64,000 nucleotides of DNA from Pseudomonadota bacterium (GTDB lineage Bacteria > Pseudomonadota > Alphaproteobacteria > Sphingomonadales > Sphingomonadaceae), in assembly GCA_023417515.1 (NCBI GenBank), contig JAEZFL010000073.1:1-64000 (forward strand). Direction: 5' to 3'. The notes under the pieces are model-generated. The model saw nothing but the letters and a program-made list of their open reading frames with translations, was not told the origin of the DNA and searched no databases. Positions 50,006 through 58,844 of this stretch are shown here, piece after piece (positions within the stretch are counted from its first letter, which is position 1; each line of letters begins with the position of its first letter). The position numbers were made by a program, and so were the translations under genes.

Positions 50006-51085
50006 GTGGAACGCGTCTATCTGCGGCCGACGGCCTTCGTCGACAGCCCGGTGGGGCTGGACGAGGCGGCGCAGCGGCTCGCCGGCGGCTTGACCTGGTT
50101 CTCGGCCGTCGAGGTCATTCGGCGCAGCGGCGCGACGGTGACCCGCGAATTCGTGCCGGTCGGCGACATTGGAGCGCGGCTTACTGAGATCGGCGATGCG
50201 GCGGTGCTTGCCTGGCAGCGGCTGACTGCACCGCGCCCTGCGCTGAAGATGCGCGAGCGGACCGTGCCTCTCGATCAGCCGCAGGTGATGGGCATCGTGA
50301 ACGTGACGCCCGACAGCTTCTCGGACCCAGGTCAGCTGGCTGACCCGACGATTGCGATCGAGGCGGGGCATGCGATGGCGGCGGCCGGCGCGGCGATCGT
50401 TGATGTCGGCGGGGAGTCGACCCGCCCCGGTGCGCAGCCGGTGTGGGAGGGTGACGAATCCGACCGCGTGACGCCGGTCGTGCGTGCGCTCGCCGGCGCC
50501 GGGACCGCGGTTTCCGTCGATACGCGCAAGGCGGTGGTGATGGCGGTGGCGCTCGAGGCCGGCGCGGCAATGATCAACGACGTGTCGGCGCTGACCTTCG
50601 ACAATCGCTCGGCCGAGGTGCTGCGCGGTGCGACCTGCCCGGTCGTGCTGATGCACCACTTGGGGACTCCCGAGACGATGCAGCAGAACCCGACCTATGA
50701 CGGGCCGGTGCTACTGGAAGTCTATGACTGGCTGGAGGCGCGGATCGAGGCGGCGGTTGCGGCGGGGATCGCGCGGGAGCGTATCGTCGTCGATCCGGGC
50801 ATCGGCTTCGGCAAGAACGTGCAGCACAATCTCGAACTGATGAACGGCCTGGCGCTGTTCCACGGCCTCGGCTGCCCATTGCTGCTCGGCGCGAGCCGCA
50901 AGCGCACGATCGGCGCGCTGTCGAACGAGGCGCCACCGGACCAGAGGCTCGGCGGGTCGCTGACCCTGGCGCTGAAGGCAGCGGAGCAGGGGGCGCAGAT
51001 CATCCGGGTCCACGACGTGTTCGAGACGGTGCAGGCGCTGCGGGTGTGGCGCGGCCTCAGGGACGCAGCGCTGACGGCGCGCTGA
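50006..51085 (+). CDS. folP: Dihydropteroate synthase FolP
   Basis: DHPS (359 residues) joins pABA and the pterin diphosphate in folate synthesis; it is the sulfonamide target. The core begins near residue 90: VMGIVNVTPDSFSDPGQLAD, IVDVGGESTRPGAQPV, SVDTRKAVVMAVALEAGAAM, INDVSALTFDNRS, IVVDPGIGFGKNVQHNLELM, LGASRKRTIGAL. The first 90 residues form an extra N-terminal domain, common in sphingomonads. The GTG at 50006 is chosen because GGGAGG lies 5 nt upstream; an upstream GTG at 49970 overlaps the ccrM stop. Confidence 0.93.
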   Translation: MERVYLRPTAFVDSPVGLDEAAQRLAGGLTWFSAVEVIRRSGATVTREFVPVGDIGARLTEIGDAAVLAWQRLTAPRPALKMRERTVPLDQPQVMGIVNVTPDSFSDPGQLADPTIAIEAGHAMAAAGAAIVDVGGESTRPGAQPVWEGDESDRVTPVVRALAGAGTAVSVDTRKAVVMAVALEAGAAMINDVSALTFDNRSAEVLRGATCPVVLMHHLGTPETMQQNPTYDGPVLLEVYDWLEARIEAAVAAGIARERIVVDPGIGFGKNVQHNLELMNGLALFHGLGCPLLLGASRKRTIGALSNEAPPDQRLGGSLTLALKAAEQGAQIIRVHDVFETVQALRVWRGLRDAALTAR

Positions 51086-51866
51086 AGACGGCGACCAGGG
51101 GGCCGAGCGAGGGATAGGCGTCACGACGTCCGGCCGGGCCATCCCATAAACTGGAAACGGCGCCGTCGAGAAACAGGGCGTTGGGGCAGCCGAGGCGGTC
51201 GCGGAAGAGGCGGGCGAAGCGGCCGAACGAGACCGGCTCGTCGCTGATCGCGAACCAGGCGGTGTCGGCGTCCGCGACTCCGACGCCGTTGCGGACGTGG
51301 AGCGAGGCGCCGTTTTCGCTGAAGCGGGGGTGGAGCGCGCCGTCGATGACCAGCATCGGGCCGGATTGGGTGGCCCAGCGGATCGTGTCCGAGGGTTCGT
51401 AGTCCTCGCTGGTGGCGACGGCGACGCGCCCTTCGGAGTCGACCGTCAACACGCCGTTGGGTTTGAGGTGGAAGTTGCCGCTGGCGTCTCGGGTGTTGAG
51501 CGGGCGGCGCTCGTTTCCATCCTCGATATAGAGACCAATCGGGCGGCCGCCACGGTCGTACATGCCGGCGTTCATCGCGAAGCGCAGGGTTTCGGAGCGT
51601 GGGCCGAGGTGGCGCTCGAGCGCGGCGAGGCTGCGCAGGGGGCGGCGGCCGGGGTCCAGAAACAGCTCGATCCGGTCTTCGCCGCGTCGGTAGCGGCAGG
51701 CGGTGAAGCGGCTGCCCTCGAAGGTGATCCGCTCGCAGGCGCTCTGCGCGGGCGCGAGCAGGTCGTCGAGCTTGCGCGGCTCCGGTGCGGGCTCGGAGCG
51801 CGGCCACAGCAGCCAGGCTGCCGTGGCTGCGCCGGCCACCATCAACAATGCAAAGCCCTTCCTCAC
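51057..51866 (-). CDS. Phosphodiester glycosidase-family protein, exported
   Basis: A 269-residue protein with an N-terminal signal or anchor (KGFALLMVAGAATAAWLLW) and a NAGPA-type domain: LRFAMNAGMYDRGGRPIGLY, GNFHLKPNGVLTVDSEGRVA, AVATSEDYEPSDTIRWATQS, LHVRNGVGVADADTAWFAIS and CPNALFLDGAVSSLWD. This family, related to the mannose-6-phosphate uncovering enzyme, cleaves sugar phosphodiesters. The real substrate is unknown. The 3' end overlaps folP by 29 bp, converging. Confidence 0.82.
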   Translation of the reverse strand: MRKGFALLMVAGAATAAWLLWPRSEPAPEPRKLDDLLAPAQSACERITFEGSRFTACRYRRGEDRIELFLDPGRRPLRSLAALERHLGPRSETLRFAMNAGMYDRGGRPIGLYIEDGNERRPLNTRDASGNFHLKPNGVLTVDSEGRVAVATSEDYEPSDTIRWATQSGPMLVIDGALHPRFSENGASLHVRNGVGVADADTAWFAISDEPVSFGRFARLFRDRLGCPNALFLDGAVSSLWDGPAGRRDAYPSLGPLVAVFSAPSALRP

Positions 51867-51870
51867 CCGC

Positions 51871-51953
51871 TCACCCTGAGCTTGTCGAAGGGTTGTCCTT
51901 CCCTTCGGCGACGGAGAGAAAGAAAGAGCAGGGCTTCGACAAGCTCAGCCTGA
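51871..51953. repeat. Inverted repeat of the CACCCTGAGCTTGTCGAAGG type (type D)
   Basis: The arms TCACCCTGAGCTTGTCGAAG (51871-51890) and CTTCGACAAGCTCAGCCTGA (51934-51953) are inverted copies with two mismatches in 20. This palindromic element is widespread in alphaproteobacterial intergenic regions. It lies just upstream of the phosphodiester glycosidase gene and downstream of the SDR gene. Confidence 0.75.
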
Positions 51954-51979
51954 CAGGGTTTGAATGGCCAACCATCGGG

Positions 51980-52723
51980 TCAAAGCGAATAGCCGCCGTC
52001 CGTGACGAGGGTGGAGCCGGTGTTGAAGGCGGCATTGTCGGAGAGGAGGAAGGCGATCTGAGCCGCGATCTCCTCGGGCTTGGCGTAGCGGGCGAGCGGC
52101 GTCGCCATGCTCGCCATCGCGGTATAGGCCGCTTCCTCGCTGCCGTGGGCGGCGACCAGGTCCTTGAAGAAGGCGAGGTTCGACCAGATCGGAGTCTCGA
52201 CGCCGCCGGGCGCGATGGCGTTGACCCGGATCCTGTCGGGCGCGCCTTCCTTGGCGGCGATCCGGGCGAGATGGAGGACTGCCGCCTTGGACGCGCCGTA
52301 GGCGGCGATGCCGGGCTCGGCCTTGATGCCCGCGACCGAGGCGGTGAGCACGATCCCGCCGCCGCGCCCCGTCGCCTTAATCGCCCGCATCGCCGCGCTG
52401 AGGCTGAGAAAGGCACCGTCGAGGTTGACGCTCATCACCCGCCGCCATTCGGCGAAGGGGAGGTCGGCGATCGGCTTGCCGCCTTCGCCGATGCCGGCGT
52501 TGATCACGGCATGGGTGAGGCCGGACAGGTCGGCGTCGCGCCAAAGCTGTTCGTCGGCAACGTCGCCGACGATCTGCGGCGCGTCAAAGGCGCACAGGCC
52601 GCCTTCGTCCCGGTCCATCAGGATCAGCTTGGCGCCGCGCTCCGCGAGCAGGCGCGCGGTGGCCGCGCCGATGCCGGACGCGGCGCCGGTGACGAGGACC
52701 GTGGCAGACGAGAAGTCGGTCAT
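51980..52723 (-). CDS. Short-chain dehydrogenase/reductase
   Basis: A 247-residue SDR. The cofactor loop is VTGAASGIGAATARLLAERG, the NAG motif INAGIGEGGK, the catalytic Ser in LTASVAGIKAE and the YxxxK pair in YGASKAAVLHLARIAAK. The C-terminal VTDGGYSL is typical of the classical family. The Asp at the end of beta-2 (LMDRDEG) suggests NAD preference. It lies downstream of the sigma-54 response regulator gene on the same strand, 36 nt away. Substrate unknown. Confidence 0.87.
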   Translation of the reverse strand: MTDFSSATVLVTGAASGIGAATARLLAERGAKLILMDRDEGGLCAFDAPQIVGDVADEQLWRDADLSGLTHAVINAGIGEGGKPIADLPFAEWRRVMSVNLDGAFLSLSAAMRAIKATGRGGGIVLTASVAGIKAEPGIAAYGASKAAVLHLARIAAKEGAPDRIRVNAIAPGGVETPIWSNLAFFKDLVAAHGSEEAAYTAMASMATPLARYAKPEEIAAQIAFLLSDNAAFNTGSTLVTDGGYSL

Positions 52724-52759
52724 CTCCCAGCGATAGCGGGAGACCGGGAGTGAGGGAAG

Positions 52760-54217
52760 TTAGGCGGCGTTCTCGATGCCGAGCTCGCCGAGCTTGCGGT
52801 AGAGGGTGGAGCGGCCGATTCCGAGGCGGCGGGCGACTTCGGTCATTCGGCCGCGATAATGGCCGATGGCGAGGCGGATGACGTCGGATTCGATGTCGTC
52901 CAGTTTGCGGAGATGGCCGTCGGGTTCGTAGAGGGTGATGCCGGGGCCGTGCGCCATCGCCGCGGTCGCGGAAGCGCCGTTGAGCCGCTTGGCATGATAG
53001 TCGTCGACTCGGCGCCCATAGGTCGCCTCGGCGGCGATCTGCGGGAAGTCGGCGGCGGTGAGAGCGTCGCTCTCGCACAGAACGGCGGCTCGGAAGAGGG
53101 CGTTCTGGAGCTGGCGGACATTGCCCGGCCAGCCATAGGACATCAGCACGGCCAGACCGTCGTCGGTGATCGACAGGTGCCGCATGCCCGGCTGCTCGGC
53201 AATCCGTGACAGCAGGTGGCGGGCGAGGCCGGGGAGGTCGGTGATGCGGTCGCGCAAGGGCGGGATCGCGACATGGACGACGTTGAGCCGGTAATAGAGG
53301 TCTTCGCGGAAATTGCCGGCGGCGACCTCTTCGTTGAGGCGGCGGTTGGTCGCGGCGATGATGCGAACGTCGACCGTGTTGGTGATTCGGCTGCCGAGAC
53401 GCTGGATCTCGCCGCTCTCGATCGCCCGGAGCAGCTTGACCTGGGTGTCGAGCGGAAGCTCGCCGACCTCGTCGAGGAAGATGGTTGAGCCGTCGGCGTC
53501 CTCGAAGCGGCCGACATGGCGGTCGAACGCGCCGGTGAAAGCGCCTTTCTCGTGGCCGAACAGGACGGACTCGACGAGGTTCTGCGGGATCGCGCCGCAA
53601 TTGACGATGTGGAGCTGCTTCTTGCCGCGCGGGCTGGCGGCGTGGATCGCCTGGGCGATGATTTCCTTGCCGGTGCCGCTTTCGCCTTCGATGAGGACGG
53701 GGACGCGGGCGCGGGCCGCCTTGGCGGCGACGGCGAGGGCCGAGCGGAACAAGGGCGCGGAGCCGACGATCTCGTCGAAGCCCAGCGGCTTGCTGATCTT
53801 CTCCGACAGCGGGCGCAGCTCGCCCGACGACTTGCGGCGGTCGGTGGCGGCGTCGAGCGCGACCAGCAGCCGGTCGGGCGCAAGCGGCTTCACCAGGAAA
53901 TCGTTGGCGCCGGCGCGCATCGCTTCGACCGCGGTCGCGACCGAGGTCTGGGCGGTCAGGACGAGGAGGGGAAGATTGGGGCGGAGGGCGCGGATTTCGC
54001 GGATCTGTTGAGCGCCTTCCTCGCCAGGCAGCCAAAGGTCGAGCAGGATCGCGTCGAAATCGGGTTCCTGAGGATCGGCCAGCATCTTCTGCGCCGTCTC
54101 GACGTCGGACGCGCCGCGCACCCACCAGCCGGCGCGGGCACCGATGGCGCTGACCAGCCGCCGCTGCGCCGGTTCGTCGTCGATCAGAAGCAGGCAGCGG
54201 GTCGGATCTGGACGCAT
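52760..54217 (-). CDS. Sigma-54-dependent response regulator (NtrC family)
   Basis: A 485-residue regulator with three parts. The receiver (1-120) has acidic Asp13/Asp14, phospho-acceptor Asp60 in ILLDLWLPGEEG and the FLVKPL lysine. The AAA+ domain has GESGTGKE, the full sigma-54 loop GAFTGA (in HEKGAFTGAFDRH), Walker B STIFLDEVGELP and AATNRRLNEEV. The C-terminal Fis-type helix-turn-helix is MTEVARRLGIGRSTLYRKLG. It is the only one of the window's three sigma-54 activators with a receiver. No sensor kinase gene is adjacent. Confidence 0.92.
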   Translation of the reverse strand: MRPDPTRCLLLIDDEPAQRRLVSAIGARAGWWVRGASDVETAQKMLADPQEPDFDAILLDLWLPGEEGAQQIREIRALRPNLPLLVLTAQTSVATAVEAMRAGANDFLVKPLAPDRLLVALDAATDRRKSSGELRPLSEKISKPLGFDEIVGSAPLFRSALAVAAKAARARVPVLIEGESGTGKEIIAQAIHAASPRGKKQLHIVNCGAIPQNLVESVLFGHEKGAFTGAFDRHVGRFEDADGSTIFLDEVGELPLDTQVKLLRAIESGEIQRLGSRITNTVDVRIIAATNRRLNEEVAAGNFREDLYYRLNVVHVAIPPLRDRITDLPGLARHLLSRIAEQPGMRHLSITDDGLAVLMSYGWPGNVRQLQNALFRAAVLCESDALTAADFPQIAAEATYGRRVDDYHAKRLNGASATAAMAHGPGITLYEPDGHLRKLDDIESDVIRLAIGHYRGRMTEVARRLGIGRSTLYRKLGELGIENAA

Positions 54218-54353
54218 ATCAACCTTCCATGGAGGGCTCCGTCCTACTCCCGACTGGTAAAAGCAGCCTTAAGCGAGGGCGCCCGCGTGCAGCTTCCATC
54301 GCCGATGCGACGTTGTTAGAAGGGCGCCCACACCGAAGCATAAGAGGAAATCA

Positions 54354-54491
54354 ATGGCTGGCGAGTTCGATCAACAGAAGCAATTCGAGGCCCATGAAGG
54401 GACCTATAATTTCTTCACCAAGATGATGGCGCGCAGCACGATCATCGCCATTGTCGCCACCGCGATCGTGATCTGGCTGATCGTCAGCTAA
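54354..54491 (+). CDS. aa3-type cytochrome c oxidase subunit IV-like small membrane protein
   Basis: A 45-residue protein: a hydrophilic start (MAGEFDQQKQFEAHEGTYNF with FFTKMMARST) and one transmembrane helix (IIAIVATAIVIWLIVS) to the end. The HEGTYNFF segment before a single helix is the hallmark of the small bacterial subunit IV of aa3 oxidases (COX4_pro_2). AGAGGAAATCA precedes the ATG. It lies 18 nt before the transhydrogenase gene, an arrangement often seen in alphaproteobacteria. Confidence 0.85.
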   Translation: MAGEFDQQKQFEAHEGTYNFFTKMMARSTIIAIVATAIVIWLIVS

Positions 54492-54509
54492 AGAGAGGGC
54501 AACGGGGGG

Positions 54510-55640
54510 ATGAAGATCGCGGTCCTCAAGGAAACGGCCGACGGGGAGCGCCGCGTCGCTGCCACCCCGGAGACCGCGAAGAAATTCATCGCCCTCGGCG
54601 CCAGCGTCGCGGTCGAGGCCGGGGCAGGCGCGAATGCCTCCATTTCCAACGAGGATTATGCCGCGGCGGGCGCGACGGTCGCCCCGCGCCACGAGGTGCT
54701 GAGCGGCGCCGAGGCGGTGCTGGCGGTGCAGGGTCCGGACCCGGCCGAATTGAACGGGATCGCACCGGGCGCATTGATCGTCGCCGCGCTCGACCCGCTG
54801 CGCAACCGCGAGCGGATCGACGGCTACGCCGCCAAGGGCGTCGAAGCGCTGGCGATGGAGCTGATGCCGCGCATCACCCGCGCGCAGAGCATGGACATCT
54901 TGTCGAGCCAGGCGAACCTGGCCGGCTACAAGGCGGTGCTCGACGCGGCGGCGGAATATGGCCGCGCCTTCCCGATGATGATGACCGCGGCGGGAACGGT
55001 TGCGGCGGCCAAATTATTCGTGATGGGCGTCGGCGTCGCCGGACTGCAGGCGATCGCGACCGCACGGCGGCTCGGGGCGCAGGTGTCGGCGACCGACGTC
55101 CGGAGCGCGACCAAGGAGCAGATCCTGTCGCTGGGCGCCAAGCCGATCTTCGTCGAGAATGTCGCAGGCATCGAAGGCGAGGGGGCAGGCGGTTATGCGA
55201 CCGAGATGTCGGACGAGTATAAGGCGGCGCAGGCCGCCCTCGTCTCCAGCCACATCGCCAAGCAGGACATCGTCATAACCACCGCGCTGATCCCGGGCAG
55301 GCCGGCGCCGCGGCTGATCAGCGATGCGCAGATTCAGACGATGCGGCCTGGTAGCGTGATCGTCGACCTCGCGGTCGAGCAGGGCGGCAATGTCGAGGGC
55401 TCGGCGCCCGGCGAGGTGGTCGTGCGCCACGGCGTCAAGATCGTCGGCCACCGCAACGTCGCGAGCCGTCTGGCCGCGGACGCCTCGGCGCTGTTCTCGC
55501 GCAATCTCTACAACTTCCTCAGCGCCTTCTGGGACGCCGAGACCAAGCGGCCGGTGCTGCCGGACGACGACGAGATCGTCCAGGGCGTGCGGCTGACTCG
55601 GGGTGGGCAGGTTGTGAACGAAAGGCTGGCCAGGGCCTGA
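54510..55640 (+). CDS. pntAA: NAD(P) transhydrogenase subunit alpha part 1 (PntAA)
   Basis: A 376-residue NAD(H)-binding subunit (domain I) of the proton-translocating transhydrogenase, which makes NADPH. Landmarks are KIAVLKETADGERRVAATPE, AVEAGAGANASISNEDYAAA, MPRITRAQSMDILSSQANLA, GYKAVLDAAAEYGRAFPMMM, the Rossmann loop VMGVGVAGLQAIATARRLGA and IVITTALIPGRPAPRLISDA. The split pntAA/pntAB/pntB form is usual in alphaproteobacteria. Here pntAB is separated from it by two unrelated genes. Confidence 0.95.
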   Translation: MKIAVLKETADGERRVAATPETAKKFIALGASVAVEAGAGANASISNEDYAAAGATVAPRHEVLSGAEAVLAVQGPDPAELNGIAPGALIVAALDPLRNRERIDGYAAKGVEALAMELMPRITRAQSMDILSSQANLAGYKAVLDAAAEYGRAFPMMMTAAGTVAAAKLFVMGVGVAGLQAIATARRLGAQVSATDVRSATKEQILSLGAKPIFVENVAGIEGEGAGGYATEMSDEYKAAQAALVSSHIAKQDIVITTALIPGRPAPRLISDAQIQTMRPGSVIVDLAVEQGGNVEGSAPGEVVVRHGVKIVGHRNVASRLAADASALFSRNLYNFLSAFWDAETKRPVLPDDDEIVQGVRLTRGGQVVNERLARA

Positions 55641-55641
55641 C

Positions 55642-56010
55642 ATGGGCTTCTTTTCCGCCACCGAGACCAGCGTCGACGAGGTTCAGCGCGATTATGCGCC
55701 GATCCTGATCCCCGGCGAGAATGTGCTGGCGGCGTTCAAGACGGTACGGGACCTGGTGTTCCTGACCAATTACCGGCTCGCGCTGGCCAACGTGCAGGGG
55801 CTGACCGGGCGCAAGGTCGACGTTCAGTCGATCCCGTACAAGTCGATCGTCCGCTACAGCGTCGAGACGGCGGGCACGTTCGACCTCGATGCCGACCTCA
55901 AGATCTGGGTGTCGGGAAGCGCGACTCCGATCGAGGTCAAGATCGGGCGGGGAAGCAACACGGTCGGCGTCCAGCAGATTCTCGCGCGCGGGGTGTTCGG
56001 GCCGCGCTAG
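55642..56010 (+). CDS. PH domain-like protein
   Basis: A 122-residue protein of the bacterial PH-domain (bPH) kind: MGFFSATETSVDEVQRDYAP, then LIPGENVLAAFKTVRDLVFL, TNYRLALANVQGLTGRKVDV and SIPYKSIVRYSVETAGTFDL. The beta-strand order and the NYRLxxxxxQGxTGxKxxxxxIPYxxI pattern are those of YokE-like PH proteins. It starts 1 nt after the pntAA stop, so it is cotranscribed with pntAA. Function unknown. Confidence 0.8.
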   Translation: MGFFSATETSVDEVQRDYAPILIPGENVLAAFKTVRDLVFLTNYRLALANVQGLTGRKVDVQSIPYKSIVRYSVETAGTFDLDADLKIWVSGSATPIEVKIGRGSNTVGVQQILARGVFGPR

Positions 56011-56612
56011 CGCTCGCGTGCGGGCACCCCCCATACGGTAGCGCCTGCCGGGATGTCCTTCACCACCACGGCGCCCATCCCGATCGTCGCGCCTTCGCCG
56101 ATGACGAGGGGGCGCTCGGCGCTGCCGTTGCGGATCACCGCTCCTGCGCCGACGAAGACTCCGTCGCGGATATGGACATTGCCGTTGCAGGTCGTGCGCG
56201 GCGAGAAGGTGACATAGTCGCCGATCACACAGTCGTGCGAGACCTGGGCGAAGACATTGGCCTGGAAGTGGCGGCCGATCGTCACGCCATTGTTGATCGC
56301 GACGAAATCGCAGATCTGGGCGCCTTCGCCGATGCGGGCGGAGGGCGAGACGATGGCGCTGGATGCGATGACCGAGCCGAAGCCGCGGCCGGCGAAGCGC
56401 TCCGCGACCGCTTTCCGCCCGAGCGAGGTGCCGAGCGCGATGACGAGGCGGTCGTCCGGCTCGAGCGCGTCGGGCGCGATCAGCGGAACGCCCTGAACGT
56501 CCGGAGCGTCGGGCGCGTCGACCACGAAGACGATCGGCCAGTCGGTGCTTCGCCGGGCGATGTCGGCGAGCTCGCGACCCATGCCGCCTGCGCCAAAGAT
56601 TGCGAGCCTCAC
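56007..56612 (-). CDS. NeuD/PglD-like sugar O- or N-acyltransferase
   Basis: A 201-residue protein. The N-terminal part (LAIFGAGGMGRELADIARRS) is the PglD/NeuD-type nucleotide-sugar binding fold. From about residue 85 there is a left-handed beta-helix of hexapeptide repeats (SAIVSPSARIGEGAQICDFV, IGRHFQANVFAQVSHDCVIG, VHIRDGVFVGAGAVIRNGSA, IGEGATIGMGAVVVKDIPAG) ending in GVPARER. It would acetylate a sugar, such as a surface glycan precursor. It lies opposite in strand within the transhydrogenase gene group and overlaps the PH gene stop by 4 bp. Confidence 0.85.
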   Translation of the reverse strand: MRLAIFGAGGMGRELADIARRSTDWPIVFVVDAPDAPDVQGVPLIAPDALEPDDRLVIALGTSLGRKAVAERFAGRGFGSVIASSAIVSPSARIGEGAQICDFVAINNGVTIGRHFQANVFAQVSHDCVIGDYVTFSPRTTCNGNVHIRDGVFVGAGAVIRNGSAERPLVIGEGATIGMGAVVVKDIPAGATVWGVPARER

Positions 56613-56727
56613 CCGGCGATCCCCTGTTGATCAAAGTCCGTGGCTAGGGCGGTCACGGCCGCGAAACAAGGCGTCTCGACAGCCCGAAATTCCGTCGCCA
56701 AAGTGCCGGCCACAAAAGGGGGCGCTG

Positions 56728-57012
56728 ATGGACTTCATCTCGATCCTGTCGATCTTCGTGCTGGCCTGCTTCGTCGGCTATTTCGTCGTGTGGTCGGTGA
56801 CGCCCGCGCTGCACACGCCGCTGATGGCGGTGACCAACGCCATCTCATCGGTGATCATCGTCGGCGCGCTGATCGCCGCCGCTGCCGGCGGCTCGCCTTC
56901 GGCCAAGTGGCTGGGCCTCGCCGCGGTGGTGATGGCGAGCGTCAACATCTTCGGCGGCTTCGCCGTCACCGAGCGGATGCTCGCCATGTACAAGAAAAAG
57001 GAGCGGAAGTGA
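56728..57012 (+). CDS. pntAB: NAD(P) transhydrogenase subunit alpha part 2 (PntAB)
   Basis: A 94-residue membrane subunit (part of domain II) with three hydrophobic helices: SILSIFVLACFVGYFVVWSV, NAISSVIIVGALIAAAAGG and KWLGLAAVVMASVNIFGGFA, ending VTERMLAMYKKKERK. The TPALHTPLMAVTNAISS loop is diagnostic. It starts after a new leader behind the antisense acetyltransferase; pntB follows 40 nt later. Confidence 0.95.
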   Translation: MDFISILSIFVLACFVGYFVVWSVTPALHTPLMAVTNAISSVIIVGALIAAAAGGSPSAKWLGLAAVVMASVNIFGGFAVTERMLAMYKKKERK

Positions 57013-57052
57013 CGGCGCTGACCGGCGCGGTCGCTGACGAAGGGGGCTGTTG

Positions 57053-58516
57053 ATGGAGCATGTCGAGGTCAGTCCATGGGTGATGCTGGCGTACCTCGTC
57101 GCCGGCGTCTGCTTCATCATCGCGCTTCGGGGGCTTTCGAGCCCTGAATCGAGCCGCACCGGCAACCGCGCCGGAATGATCGGCATGGCCATCGCGGTGA
57201 TCACCACTTTGGTGACCCACGACGTAGCGAGCCTGCCGGAGATCGGCGTCGCCATCGCGATCGGCGGCGTCATCGGCTTCGTCATCGCCAGGCGGATCGC
57301 GATGACCGCGATGCCGCAGCTCGTGGCTGCCTTCCACTCGCTCGTCGGGCTTGCGGCGGTGCTCGTGGGCGCGGCGGCCTATCTGAACCCTGAGGCGTTC
57401 GGGATCGCGGACGTGCTTGCGCGGGGGATCGTGCCCGAGCCTGGGAGCGGGCCGATCACCGGCGGCGCGCTGGCCGTGATCAACCCCATCAGCCGCATCG
57501 AACTGGGGCTGGGGGTTGCCATCGGCGCGATCACCTTCTCAGGGTCGGTGATTGCGTTCCTCAAGCTGAACGGCAACATGTCGGGCAAGCCGATCATCCT
57601 GCCGCTTCGGCATGTGATCAATCTCGGCACGCTCGCCGCGATCCTGGGCCTCATCGCTTATTTCACGCAGGACCAGGAGCCGTGGGTGTTCTGGACCATC
57701 ACCGGGCTCTCGTTCCTGATCGGTTTCCTGCTGATCATTCCGATCGGCGGGGCGGACATGCCGGTCGTGGTCAGCATGCTGAACAGCTATTCCGGCTGGG
57801 CGGCGGCGGCGATGGGCTTCACCCTGCACAACACGGCGATGATCATCACCGGCGCCCTGGTCGGCGCGTCGGGCGCGATCCTCAGCTACATCATGTGCCG
57901 GGCCATGAACCGCAGCTTCATCAGCGTCATTGCCGGCGGCTTCGGGGGAGATGCCGCCGCGGCCGGCGGAGGCACCGCGATCGATCGGCCGTGGAAGCGC
58001 GGTTCCGCGGAGGATGCCGCCTTCCTGATGAAGCAGGCCGAGCAGGTCATCATCGTACCCGGCTACGGCATGGCGGTGGCCCAGGCCCAGCATGCACTGC
58101 GCGAGATGGGCGACCTGCTCGAGGCGGAAGGGGTGACGGTCAAATATGCGATCCACCCGGTCGCCGGCCGAATGCCGGGCCACATGAACGTCCTGCTCGC
58201 CGAAGCCAGCGTCGACTATGACAAGGTGTTCGAGCTCGAGGACATCAATTCCGAATTCGCCCGCTCGGACGTCGCCTTCGTGATCGGCGCCAACGACGTC
58301 ACCAACCCGGCGGCCAAGACGGACAAGACCTCGCCGATCTACGGAATGCCTGTGTTGGACGTCGAGAAGGCCAAGACCGTGCTGTTCGTGAAGCGAAGCA
58401 TGGGCGGCGTCGGCTATGCCGGCGTCGACAACGAGGTCTTTTATCGCGACAACACGATGATGCTCCTCGCCGACGCCAAGAAGATGGTGGAGGACATCGT
58501 GAAGGCGATGGGGTGA
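57053..58516 (+). CDS. pntB: NAD(P) transhydrogenase subunit beta (PntB)
   Basis: A 487-residue subunit with about nine membrane helices (domain II) and a soluble NADP(H)-binding domain III. Visible parts are MTAMPQLVAAFHSLVGLAAV (the conserved HSLVGLAA His), GADMPVVVSMLNSYSGWAAA and IITGALVGASGAILSYIMCR. Domain III has VIIVPGYGMAVAQAQHALRE, HPVAGRMPGHMNVLLAEASV and VIGANDVTNPAAKTDKTSPI. All functional parts are present. The ATG at 57053 is preferred to a TTG one codon earlier. Confidence 0.97.
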   Translation: MEHVEVSPWVMLAYLVAGVCFIIALRGLSSPESSRTGNRAGMIGMAIAVITTLVTHDVASLPEIGVAIAIGGVIGFVIARRIAMTAMPQLVAAFHSLVGLAAVLVGAAAYLNPEAFGIADVLARGIVPEPGSGPITGGALAVINPISRIELGLGVAIGAITFSGSVIAFLKLNGNMSGKPIILPLRHVINLGTLAAILGLIAYFTQDQEPWVFWTITGLSFLIGFLLIIPIGGADMPVVVSMLNSYSGWAAAAMGFTLHNTAMIITGALVGASGAILSYIMCRAMNRSFISVIAGGFGGDAAAAGGGTAIDRPWKRGSAEDAAFLMKQAEQVIIVPGYGMAVAQAQHALREMGDLLEAEGVTVKYAIHPVAGRMPGHMNVLLAEASVDYDKVFELEDINSEFARSDVAFVIGANDVTNPAAKTDKTSPIYGMPVLDVEKAKTVLFVKRSMGGVGYAGVDNEVFYRDNTMMLLADAKKMVEDIVKAMG

Positions 58517-58560
58517 GAAGCGGGCGGGAGCCTGCGCCGGCCAGCCAGGCGGACGCGCGA

Positions 58561-58586
58561 ACCTGCGGAAACCCGCAGGTCGTTTG
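58561..58586 (+). terminator. Terminator-like hairpin after pntB
   Basis: ACCTGCGG and CCGCAGGT form a perfect 8-bp stem with an AAAC loop, followed by CGTTTG. It lies 44 nt past the pntB stop. The remaining gap up to 58844 (about 260 bp) shows no gene I can support; it should hold the promoter for the MarR-like gene. Confidence 0.55.
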
Positions 58587-58844
58587 ATCCGGAATGGACA
58601 CATCTCCCCGACCGATCGAGCTCTTCCGGCGGACTAATCACAGCTTGCGCGTCGCGCGTTCGGCGGCGTCGATCGTTCGCCCAGCACCCTTGCGGGCTTC
58701 CCGTGTCTTCCCGCCGGGCGGGATTCCGCATTTGATTATAGGCATTTGCGCGTTCAGGTCGGGTCCGTTCCGGACTCAGTCGCGATTTGCTCCGCTTCGC
58801 GACCGACGCAACCTCCATTTCGGACCGGTCAGGGGGACGCGTCA

